Shown piece by piece: positions 56,656 through 64,000 of a DNA stretch of 64,000 bases. A model generated the notes under the pieces. The model did not search any database, was not told where the DNA came from, and worked only from the letters and a program-made list of their open reading frames with translations. The position numbers and the translations under genes are program-made. Source of the stretch: Jejubacter calystegiae (GTDB lineage Bacteria; Pseudomonadota; Gammaproteobacteria; Enterobacterales; Enterobacteriaceae). Position 1 is the first letter of the stretch. Each line of letters opens with the position of its first letter. Where the stretch lies: assembly GCF_005671395.1 (NCBI RefSeq), contig NZ_CP040428.1, forward strand, positions 992,001 to 1,056,000, given 5' to 3'.

Positions 56656-57664
56656 GGGGTAATTCCTCGTCGTTCAGGGACTGTAATGCGGAGTTAAACA
56701 GGTGTTCTACCTTCAACGCGTACTGACCATTCAGGCTGCCGTACTTCCCGTACAGCACAGGGACATCATCAACCGTCACTTCGGTGCGTTCTGGCGCGTC
56801 GATCGGAATGACATCACCCTCTTTCATCTTAAGCACTCGCGAAAGACGGGTAGGGATCCGGGCGAAGTTCGCGACCAGCTCTACTTCGGACGCTTTCACC
56901 TGGGTGGCCAGGGTATCGCGCCACTGTTCGTCTTCCTGACGCGAGTTTTCCAGCGGTGGGCTGGTCAGCAGCTCGCGCAGTGGCTCAATCATGCTAAAAG
57001 GGATACAGATCTCAAATTCCCCGCTCTGCGCGCCAATCTCCACGTAAAACGGCGTGGTCACCACAATATCGTTCGGCGACGTGGTGATATTGGTAAACTT
57101 CACCTGGATTTCAGCACGTACGTACTCGACATCCAGTTTATAAATGGAGCTCCACGCTTCACTGTAGGCATCCAGCGCCATATTCAGGATGCGCTTGATG
57201 ATGCGCTGTTCGGTCGGCGTAAATTCACGCCCCTCGACCTTGGTCGGAAAACGCCCGTCGCCGCCAAACAGGTTATCCACGGCCACGAACACCAGATTGG
57301 GCGAAAAGACGAACAGCGCCGTACCACGCAATGGGTTCAGGTGCACCAGGTTCAGGTTGGTGGGCACCGGCAGATTACGTGCGAACTCGAGGTACGGTTG
57401 AATCTTAATATTGCCGACGGTGACATCCGGGCTGCGGCGTAGCAGGTTGAATAGCCCGATACGAAACTGTCGGGCAAAGCGTTCGTTGATAATCTCCAGA
57501 GACTGAAGACGCTCGCGCACCACGCGACGCTGCGTAGTGGGATCATAGGGCGTCACGTTATCGCCCGGCAGAGCAGCGTTCTGGGCAGCGGTATCGTTTT
57601 CCGCGCCACTGCCGCCGTTAAGCAGGCGGTCGATTTCGGCCTGGGATAAGATGCTGTCAGACAT
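56648..57664 (-). CDS. fliM: flagellar motor switch protein FliM
   Basis: C-ring protein that binds CheY-P and sets rotation direction. It has 338 residues (E. coli 334). The CheY-binding N-terminal peptide is MSDSILSQAEIDRLLNGGS. The middle domain includes LLRRSPDVTVGNIKIQPYLEF, and the C-terminal SpoA domain ends the protein. It lies 5 bases after fliL. Confidence 0.97.
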   Translation of the reverse strand: MSDSILSQAEIDRLLNGGSGAENDTAAQNAALPGDNVTPYDPTTQRRVVRERLQSLEIINERFARQFRIGLFNLLRRSPDVTVGNIKIQPYLEFARNLPVPTNLNLVHLNPLRGTALFVFSPNLVFVAVDNLFGGDGRFPTKVEGREFTPTEQRIIKRILNMALDAYSEAWSSIYKLDVEYVRAEIQVKFTNITTSPNDIVVTTPFYVEIGAQSGEFEICIPFSMIEPLRELLTSPPLENSRQEDEQWRDTLATQVKASEVELVANFARIPTRLSRVLKMKEGDVIPIDAPERTEVTVDDVPVLYGKYGSLNGQYALKVEHLFNSALQSLNDEELPHE

Positions 57665-57669
57665 GGCGT

Positions 57670-58161
57670 TTACCGCAGGATAAAGGCGTTATACAGCACG
57701 TCGGTGACGGCGGCAGTACGGTCAGAAATAGGCTTATTCAGCTCCGTTTTAATCTGATCGCTCAGTGCCGTTTTACCGTCGTTGGTCGCCAGCTGTTCGG
57801 CGGTCTGCTGAGAAAGCAGCACCAGCAGGCGGCTGCGAATTTCCGGTAAGAACTCTTCCAGTAGAGCCCGGGAGTTTTCATCGCGCAGACGCAGCGTCAA
57901 ACCGATATACAGCACGCGATCGGCGTCTTCTTCGGTCGGCTTCAGGCTGACGGTAAAGGTTTCCAGCGGCATATATAGCGGAACCTGACTGACTACGGGC
58001 GGCTGTTCTTCGACCCCATTGGCAATCTGTGATTTAACATTTTTCAGCTCATACCAGGTGTAACCGGCGGCGGCACAGGCGCCCAGAGCGATGAGGGCAA
58101 ACAGAGCAACCCCCAGTCCCCCCTTTTTCTTCTTCTCATCCGCTGAATCTTTCTTTGCCAT
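57670..58161 (-). CDS. fliL: flagellar basal body-associated protein FliL
   Basis: Inner-membrane protein around the stator that supports motor torque. It has 163 residues. A basic N-terminus is followed by one membrane helix (about residues 17-35, LGVALFALIALGACAAAGYTWY) and a periplasmic domain ending TDVLYNAFILR. ATG 58161 (MAKKDSADEKKKKGG) is preferred to a GTG 7 codons upstream. Confidence 0.95.
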   Translation of the reverse strand: MAKKDSADEKKKKGGLGVALFALIALGACAAAGYTWYELKNVKSQIANGVEEQPPVVSQVPLYMPLETFTVSLKPTEEDADRVLYIGLTLRLRDENSRALLEEFLPEIRSRLLVLLSQQTAEQLATNDGKTALSDQIKTELNKPISDRTAAVTDVLYNAFILR

Positions 58162-58316
58162 GGAATTTCTCGATCCTTTCACAACATTAGCGCCAGCCCC
58201 GGCGCTAAAACTTCGTCAACAACGCAATAATATGCTGCACATTATCGCAGCAAACTTTTGAAGCAATGGTCCGAATAACACGGGAAAATAGCGCCACATC
58301 GACCGTTAAAACGGGA

Positions 58317-59525
58317 TCAGGCAAAGGTGTCCACACCGCCTGGCCGCATGATGGTTCGGGTCTGAACAGTGGTCTGTTCGGCCTCATCCTGGCCGCTACC
58401 GCCTGCGCCTGAGCCATTGCCACCCTCGCCGTCACCCCCCTGACGATTTTCACCAGAAGCATCCTGCCAGGGCGCAGCATTATCGGCGCTGACGCTGCTT
58501 TGGCTCAGTTCGATACCCGCTTCAGCCAGTGAGGTTCGCAACTGAGGCATAGCTGCTTCCAGCGCGGCGCGCACGTGGTGGTTATCAGAGACAATATGCA
58601 ACTGGGCCTGCTCCTGGCTCATACGAATATTGAGCTGTAGCGCGCCAAGATCCTGGGGATGCAGCCGCAATTCGGCGTTGTGAATACCGTTGCGGGTAAA
58701 CATGGCCAGCTGCTGCCCCAGCGCCTGCTGCCAGGCGGCGGAGCCCAGCGGCTGACTAAGGACCGGCGCCGCATTGGTACTGGCGGTCGCCAGCGCGTTG
58801 GCGTGGCCCGTAGTGCCCCCTTCCGGCGCCAGACGCAACAGCGCGGCGTTCAGAGGCTGGGTTTCATGCGTGACGCCCGCCTGAGGCAGTGAGGATTCCT
58901 GCACCAGCGCCGTCGCGTTGGCTCGGCTGGCCTCGGTCATCTCGGGCTGTACCGCCATTTTGCCCTGGGTCAGCGCATCGTTCACCGGCGCCTGTTCCTG
59001 GCCGGAACGGCGCTTTTCAATATTCAACGCCGATGCCACCAGCGCCGGAATATGTCCGCCGGACGACGTAGTAGCGGCACTGATTGACGCCAGCGTGGTT
59101 TTGCCTTTACCTTCATCTTCGATCAGGCTTTTAAGCAACGTTGTGGCCTCTTCTCCGGTCACCCCGTCAGCGCTGGCGCTAAGGCGCATAAGCAGCGCGT
59201 CTTTCTGCTCCTGCGTCTGCGGCTCCGGGCTATTGGTGAGCTGCGCCAGCCACTGCTGAAGCTGCTGTACCTGCCCACCGTCCAGCGCCGTGCCTTCCGG
59301 CAACGTGCCAGATTCCAGCGCATCGCGAATCTGCTGTATCAGTTTTTCAGCCAGCGGCAGCGTATCTGTCGTCATCTCCGGCATAACGTCGGCAACCGTT
59401 TCATCGCCAGGCAGCGCCGATGCCAGTTGCAGCGCGAAATCCGCTTCCCCGTTCGCAGTGCGCGCCTCAGGCGAGGAAGCGGCCAGACCCGCCACGCCCA
59501 TATTCGGTAATGTATTCGGAATCAT
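58317..59525 (-). CDS. fliK: flagellar hook-length control protein FliK
   Basis: Secreted ruler that measures the hook and triggers the FlhB switch. It has 402 residues. The N-terminal two thirds is low in conservation and Ala/Thr/Gln-rich. The C-terminal domain has the typical ELRLHPQDLGALQLNIRMSQEQAQL and QLRTSLAEAGIELSQSSVS. A Gly-rich stretch (GGDGEGGNGSGAGGSG) lies near the end. It overlaps fliJ by 4 bases. A 155-base gap to fliL shows no gene. Confidence 0.95.
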   Translation of the reverse strand: MIPNTLPNMGVAGLAASSPEARTANGEADFALQLASALPGDETVADVMPEMTTDTLPLAEKLIQQIRDALESGTLPEGTALDGGQVQQLQQWLAQLTNSPEPQTQEQKDALLMRLSASADGVTGEEATTLLKSLIEDEGKGKTTLASISAATTSSGGHIPALVASALNIEKRRSGQEQAPVNDALTQGKMAVQPEMTEASRANATALVQESSLPQAGVTHETQPLNAALLRLAPEGGTTGHANALATASTNAAPVLSQPLGSAAWQQALGQQLAMFTRNGIHNAELRLHPQDLGALQLNIRMSQEQAQLHIVSDNHHVRAALEAAMPQLRTSLAEAGIELSQSSVSADNAAPWQDASGENRQGGDGEGGNGSGAGGSGQDEAEQTTVQTRTIMRPGGVDTFA

Positions 59526-59971
59526 AAGTTATCCTTCCTCAGGCTCGCGCGCTGCGCATATTCATCCATCAATTTTTGATCCAGCTTGTTCTCTCGCAGC
59601 AGCTGGGTTGCCATCGCCCGGTCTCTGAGCGTTTCAAACGCGTTCAGACGCTGCTTTTTCTCCTGCCAGGTTTTCAGCGCCAGACTGACATGATGCTGGC
59701 ACTGAGCCACATGCTGACGATGGTGCTCAAGGGTTTTGTCCAGGGATGTCATAAACTGTTGATAATTCATCCAGTTCGTTGCCGCCATTCCCTCGGCCGT
59801 CATATTGGTATGTAGCCGCTGTCGGTATTCCTGCTCATAGTTAATGAGCTGGTTCAGCTGATCTTCCGCCTGCTGGCAGGCCAGACGCATTTTTCCTAAC
59901 TGGGTGGTCGCCTCCTGCAAGGCCTCTTCGGCCAGTTCTCGCAAGGTGTCCATTGGGGAAGCGGTCGCCAT
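59522..59971 (-). CDS. fliJ: flagellar export protein FliJ
   Basis: Coiled-coil stalk protein of the export ATPase complex, between FliI and FlhA. Its 149 residues are almost wholly helical and charged (QEATTQLGKMRLACQQAEDQLNQL). The size and place between fliI and fliK match the family (E. coli 147). Confidence 0.93.
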   Translation of the reverse strand: MATASPMDTLRELAEEALQEATTQLGKMRLACQQAEDQLNQLINYEQEYRQRLHTNMTAEGMAATNWMNYQQFMTSLDKTLEHHRQHVAQCQHHVSLALKTWQEKKQRLNAFETLRDRAMATQLLRENKLDQKLMDEYAQRASLRKDNL

Positions 59972-59985
59972 TTATTCCTCCTGTG

Positions 59986-61362
59986 TTACCGGGAAGAGAG
60001 GTCGGGGAACAGCGCAAACAGCGCCTCGCGTGCCTCTTCATAACTGCTGCGTTCAAGGATGCCCTGCTGTAACCAGGCCTCCAGTTGCGGATAAATCCTG
60101 ATAGCGTGATCGAGCTGCGGGTCGCTGCCCGCGGCGTAGGCGCCCACGCTTATCAGATCGCGGTTGCGTTGATAGCTGGAGATCAACTGCTTAAAGGTGT
60201 TCACCATCTTGTAGTGTTCCGGGGCAATCAGCTCGGTCATGGCGCGGCTGATAGAGGCTTCGACATCGATTGCCGGATAGTGACCGGATTCAGCCAGACG
60301 GCGTGACAGCACGATATGGCCGTCGAGGATCGCGCGCGCCGAGTCGGCGATCGGATCCTGTTGATCGTCCCCTTCGGTCAACACGGTATAAAACGCGGTG
60401 ATCGATCCGCCATCCTGGGTGCCGTTCCCGGCGCGCTCCACCAGCGCGGGGAGCCTGGCGAATACCGAAGGCGGGTAGCCTTTGGTGGCTGGCGGTTCGC
60501 CAATGGCCAGCGCGATTTCGCGCTGCGCCATGGCATAACGGGTCAGCGAATCCATGATCAGCAGTACATCCTGTCCGCGATCGCGAAAGTCTTCCGCAAT
60601 GCGCGTAGCGTAAGCGGCCCCCTGCATACGCAGCAGTGGGGAAACGTCCGCGGGAGCGGCGATGACCACGGCGCGCTTCAGGCCCTCTTCGCCCAAAATA
60701 TTTTCAATAAAGTCTTTAACTTCGCGCCCGCGTTCACCGATCAGTCCCACGACGATCACATCGGCTTTGGTGTAACGCGCCATCATGCCAAGCAGCACGC
60801 TTTTACCCACCCCGGAACCCGCAAACAGGCCCACACGCTGCCCCTTACCAATGGTCAGCATGCCGTTAATGGCGCGTACGCCGGTATCGAGTACGTTATG
60901 GATCGGCACCCGCTGAAGCGGGTTAAATGGCGGGGTAATTAGCGGTGCGCGATAGCCGGTATCCGGCGCGGGTTTACCATCAAGCGGCCGGGCGCTGGCA
61001 TCCAGCACCCGGCCAAGAAGCTCAGGGCCAAGGGGCAACTGCTTACCGGGCGGCAGGCCATTTACCATGCCTGGGGCATAGACGCGGGCGCCGGGCAGAA
61101 TGCCGTCTACCTGCTCCAGCGGCATCAGATAGAGCATCTGGCCGTTAAAGCCCACCACCTCGCTTTCCACCTGCTCAATGCCCTGGCCGTTATTACGTTC
61201 GATAATGCAGTTGGTGCCGATAGGAAGCTGCAGTCCGGTGGCCTCCATGACCAGCCCGGTGGCACGGGTCAGCTTGCCGTACTGACGGTAGGGCGCCAGG
61301 TTCTTCATCCGCTTTTCACTACGGCTCAGGGTGCTGAGCCAGCGGTCGAGGCGCGCCGTCAT
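59986..61362 (-). CDS. fliI: flagellum-specific export ATPase FliI
   Basis: Hexameric ATPase that helps unload substrates at the export gate; related to the F1 beta subunit. It has 458 residues. The Walker A is [15 protein letters not shown] near residue 175, and the Walker B region is [21 protein letters not shown]. The start at 61362 ([12 protein letters not shown]) overlaps the fliH stop (TTATGA). Longer in-frame starts extend into fliH and are not used. Confidence 0.97.
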   Translation of the reverse strand: MTARLDRWLSTLSRSEKRMKNLAPYRQYGKLTRATGLVMEATGLQLPIGTNCIIERNNGQGIEQVESEVVGFNGQMLYLMPLEQVDGILPGARVYAPGMVNGLPPGKQLPLGPELLGRVLDASARPLDGKPAPDTGYRAPLITPPFNPLQRVPIHNVLDTGVRAINGMLTIGKGQRVGLFAGSGVGKSVLLGMMARYTKADVIVVGLIGERGREVKDFIENILGEEGLKRAVVIAAPADVSPLLRMQGAAYATRIAEDFRDRGQDVLLIMDSLTRYAMAQREIALAIGEPPATKGYPPSVFARLPALVERAGNGTQDGGSITAFYTVLTEGDDQQDPIADSARAILDGHIVLSRRLAESGHYPAIDVEASISRAMTELIAPEHYKMVNTFKQLISSYQRNRDLISVGAYAAGSDPQLDHAIRIYPQLEAWLQQGILERSSYEEAREALFALFPDLSSR

Positions 61363-62069
61363 AACAGCGTCTCCTCCTGGGTCAGATGGCACAACGCTTC
61401 CCAGCGAGTCCCCAGGGTGGCATCCAGTTCGCCGTCGGTAGAACAAATACGGCAACCGCCGCGTAAGATCTTGCCGTCTGAGTACAGACGCCAGCCGTGA
61501 TTTTCCAGGGTGCTGCCCAGCTGTTCCTGAACCATCGGATAATCATCCGGGCTGACCCAAAGCTGCGGCTGGCCGTTGAACAGCGTCTCTTCATGCAGCA
61601 GCTTACGCACCTGTTCAACCAACGCGCTGGCATCGCACATCGGCGCCTGACCAATGACCTGACGGGCGGCGGTGAGCGCCATCTGCACCAGGCGCGCCGG
61701 AATCACTTCATCCAGGCTTTCCATGGTGACGTTAAAGTCCTTCAACAGGCTGGCGAACTGGTCTGTCAGTTCCTGTTGTTCGGCTTTGGCCTGCGCCAGA
61801 CCCAGTTCGATCCCTTCGGCTTTGCCCTGTTCAAGGCCGCGCTCATAGCCCTGGGCATGACCCTCTTCTTCGCCCTTTTTCAGTCCTTCGTTGTAACCCT
61901 GCTGCTGCGCCTGCTGACGCAGACGGTTAAGCTCGGCCAGCTTCTCTTCCGGGCTACTCTCTACGCCTGCCTCGGGAATCGGCGGCAGGCTATCCAGCGA
62001 CGCAAAGGGAGAACCGAGATCTTCCGGCATCCAGCGGCGCCAGTCGTGCTTCAGACGCCCGTCAGACAT
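61359..62069 (-). CDS. fliH: flagellar export regulator FliH
   Basis: Binds and restrains FliI and links it to the C ring. It has 236 residues. The middle carries the GxxxG-rich helix typical of FliH ([33 protein letters not shown]). The C-terminal domain includes [18 protein letters not shown]. The start at 62069 ([13 protein letters not shown]) overlaps the fliG end by 8 bases. Confidence 0.95.
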   Translation of the reverse strand: MSDGRLKHDWRRWMPEDLGSPFASLDSLPPIPEAGVESSPEEKLAELNRLRQQAQQQGYNEGLKKGEEEGHAQGYERGLEQGKAEGIELGLAQAKAEQQELTDQFASLLKDFNVTMESLDEVIPARLVQMALTAARQVIGQAPMCDASALVEQVRKLLHEETLFNGQPQLWVSPDDYPMVQEQLGSTLENHGWRLYSDGKILRGGCRICSTDGELDATLGTRWEALCHLTQEETLL

Positions 62070-63048
62070 ACTCGTCCTCGCCACTGCTCAGTACAATCTC
62101 GCCGCTTTCCGCCAGGCGGCGCACCACCATCAGAATGCTCTTCTGCTCGGTCTCGACCTGAGACATACGTACCGGGCCGCGGGAACTGAGATCTTCGCTG
62201 AGAATCTCGGCCTGGCGACGGGACATATTGCGGAAGAACTTGTCGCGCAGCGGCTGTTCAGCCCCTTTCAGTGCAACGATAAGCGATTCGTTTTCCACAT
62301 CCTGCAGGATGCGCTGAATGCTGCGATCTTCCATTTCGACCAGGTTTTCGAACAGGAACATTTCGTCGATAATCTTCTGCGCCAGTTCGCCGTCGTATTC
62401 GCGAACCGCCTCGATAGCCGCCTCTTCCTGCTGCGATTTCATCAGGTTCAGGATCTCCGCCGCCGGACGGATACCGCCCATCTTACTGCGCTTGATGTTC
62501 TGACCATCCAGCAGGTTGTTAAGCACTTCGGTCAGTTCCTGCAGCGCCGCCGGCTGAACGCCGCCAAAGGTCGCGATACGCAGCATGATGTCGTTGCGCT
62601 CGCGGTCGTCGAATCGTGCCAGTACGTCCGCCGCCTGGCCGCGTTTGAGATGTACCAGGATGGTCGCGATGATCTGAGGATGCTCTTCGCGGATCAGATC
62701 GTACACCATCTGAGGCTCCATGAAGTTCAGGGTTTCGATACCGTTGGTACTGTTCTGAGAATCCAGCAGATCTTCCAGCAGGCTGGAGGCGCGCTCTTCA
62801 CCCAGCGCCTTCACCAGAACGCTACGCACGTAGTCATTGGTATTTACGCTCAGGGCGGAGAAGTCCGCCGCATCTTTATGGAATTCGCGCAGGACTTCGG
62901 CCAGCTGCTCATGGGTAAAGCTGGTCATGTTGACCATCGCGGAGCTGATCTGGGTCACTTCCTGATTGTTGAGGTGTTTAAACACCTCAGCAGCCCGGGC
63001 TTCTCCCAGCGTCATCATCAGGATGGCGCTCTTCTCAATCGCATTCAT
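62062..63048 (-). CDS. fliG: flagellar motor switch protein FliG
   Basis: C-ring torque protein that contacts FliF and the stator. It has 328 residues (E. coli 331). The N-terminal domain is [21 protein letters not shown], the middle has the EHPQ motif ([15 protein letters not shown]), and the C-terminal torque helix reads [24 protein letters not shown]. The start ATG lies 3 bases past the fliF stop. Confidence 0.97.
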   Translation of the reverse strand: MNAIEKSAILMMTLGEARAAEVFKHLNNQEVTQISSAMVNMTSFTHEQLAEVLREFHKDAADFSALSVNTNDYVRSVLVKALGEERASSLLEDLLDSQNSTNGIETLNFMEPQMVYDLIREEHPQIIATILVHLKRGQAADVLARFDDRERNDIMLRIATFGGVQPAALQELTEVLNNLLDGQNIKRSKMGGIRPAAEILNLMKSQQEEAAIEAVREYDGELAQKIIDEMFLFENLVEMEDRSIQRILQDVENESLIVALKGAEQPLRDKFFRNMSRRQAEILSEDLSSRGPVRMSQVETEQKSILMVVRRLAESGEIVLSSGEDEYV

Positions 63049-63051
63049 GGG

Positions 63052-64000
63052 TTATTTCTGCTCTTTACTTAGCCATTGACGGATCACCAAGGCAATCACC
63101 TGCGGCTCCTGGTCGGCCATGTTGCGGATGGTCTGGCTGTGCATTTCTGTTTCAGTACGCAACTGGGCACGGGCGTTCTCTTCCTGCTCGGCACGGGTGC
63201 TCTGGCGCGGCGCTTCCGGTTTGGCCCGACGGGCTTCTTTATCGGCCTCGATTTGCATGCGCGTCAGTTCACGCTGTTTCTCGAGCTGCGGACGAATGCC
63301 CTTACGCCACAGAATCCACGCCACCAGAAGTACTACCAGATAACGCAGGCCAGAGAGCATCAGGTCGATGAAGCGATCCTGCTGCCAGAACGGCAGTTCC
63401 ACGCTCAGCTCGCTGTTATCGGTGAACGGCGAATTCACTACGCTCAGGTTATCGCCGCGATCGGTTGAGTAGCCCATCGCACCGCGTACCAGCTGATTGA
63501 TCTGATCCATCTGCGCCTGGCTCAGGGCGACCGGCTTACCTTCTTCGTCATTCTGATAGTTCACCACCACCGCAACGGACAGACGCTCAATATTACCTTT
63601 GCCTCGTTTGGTATGGGTCAGCGTGCGGTCCACTTCATAGTTGGCGGTTTCATCGCTGCGATTGCTGTACGGGCCACTCTGGGTCGAGTTGGTGCTTACC
63701 GTATTTCCTGCCGCTGCGTTATTGTTGTTATTGTTGTTGGCGCCAGCGTTAGCGTTGTTATTCCCCTGGGCGGGCGGCGTTTCAATCGGCGCGCTCGGCG
63801 GTGGTGCGGGCTGGTTGCTTAGCGCTCCCGGCACGCCACCCACGTTGCCCATACCGGCCTGCTGACTCTGGCTGGTCTGGCGGCTGCGCAGCGCCATTTT
63901 TTCCGGATTGTTATTAGGCTGATACTGTTCCGCCGTCTGTTCATGGGTCGAAAAGTCAATCTGCGCTGTCACCTGCGCGTGCACGTTCTGGCTGCCGACC
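63052..64000 (-). CDS. fliF: flagellar MS-ring protein FliF, C-terminal part (5' end outside window)
   Basis: The frame is open to base 64000, so at least 315 codons of the C-terminal part are present. FliF forms the MS ring in the inner membrane. Seen are QVTAQIDFSTHEQTAEQYQPN, a low-complexity linker with runs of asparagine (about 63710-63765), the second membrane helix (FIDLMLSGLRYLVVLLVAWILW) and the C-terminal FliG-binding end (VIALVIRQWLSKEQK). It is the first gene of the minus-strand operon read here. Confidence 0.97.
   Translation of the reverse strand, partial: VGSQNVHAQVTAQIDFSTHEQTAEQYQPNNNPEKMALRSRQTSQSQQAGMGNVGGVPGALSNQPAPPPSAPIETPPAQGNNNANAGANNNNNNNAAAGNTVSTNSTQSGPYSNRSDETANYEVDRTLTHTKRGKGNIERLSVAVVVNYQNDEEGKPVALSQAQMDQINQLVRGAMGYSTDRGDNLSVVNSPFTDNSELSVELPFWQQDRFIDLMLSGLRYLVVLLVAWILWRKGIRPQLEKQRELTRMQIEADKEARRAKPEAPRQSTRAEQEENARAQLRTETEMHSQTIRNMADQEPQVIALVIRQWLSKEQK

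Noticed and set aside
1-64000. CRISPR arrays, insertion sequences, prophage, rRNA
   Set aside because: No evenly spaced direct repeats, transposase, integrase, phage structural genes or rRNA sequence were found in any part of the window.

Overview
The window is chromosomal DNA of a motile member of the Enterobacteriaceae. Protein after protein matches the E. coli/Salmonella family in length and motif, and two E. coli gene orders are kept: mtlA-mtlD-mtlR-yibL, and sodA-rhaT-rhaR-rhaS-rhaBAD-rhaM followed by fdhD/fdoGHI-fdhE. The genus cannot be fixed from the sequence alone. No phage, insertion sequence, CRISPR array or rRNA was found. One tRNA gene, selC, is present.

Layout. (1) 1-2573: end of the mannitol PTS gene mtlA, then mtlD, mtlR and yibL. 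(2) 2581-4596: yiiM, a 76-residue peptide gene with a double-glycine leader (microcin-like), and sodA with a Fur-type operator. (3) 4765-13294: the rhamnose regulon: rhaT, the regulators rhaR and rhaS, and an operon rhaB-rhaA-rhaD-alcohol dehydrogenase-rhaM. The dehydrogenase can dispose of the lactaldehyde made by RhaD. (4) 13486-20536: a DUF2726 gene, fdhD, and the aerobic formate dehydrogenase operon fdoGHI-fdhE with an in-frame UGA (selenocysteine) and its SECIS hairpin. (5) 20574-22264: an orphan prepilin peptidase behind an unusual, highly folded leader that ends in an intrinsic terminator, then AT-rich DNA, then selC (tRNA-Sec). (6) 22414-26518: a decayed MFS transporter, then a LysR regulator divergent from an MFS transporter and a tartrate/D-malate dehydrogenase.

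(7) 26602-64000: one continuous motility supercluster: fliTSD, fliC, fliA, a chemoreceptor, srfABC, a CSS-EAL c-di-GMP phosphodiesterase with a small coupled membrane protein, a second chemoreceptor, cheR-cheB-cheY-cheZ-flhB-flhA-flhE, a frameshifted EAL gene, a ToxR-like membrane regulator with a partner protein, and the hook-basal-body/export genes fliR-Q-P-O-N-M-L-K-J-I-H-G-F (fliF runs off the end). At least five sigma-28 promoter sequences can be read directly, which ties fliD, fliC, both chemoreceptors and cheR to FliA. In E. coli these genes are spread over several loci; here they lie together beyond the selC tRNA gene, a classic integration hotspot.

Items most worth a second look: the microcin-like peptide (3394-3624), the pseudoknot-capable leader (about 21366-21545), the EAL gene broken at a run of nine A/T (52301-52309), the ToxR-like pair (52696-53983), and a GC-rich structured non-coding element (33198-33430).
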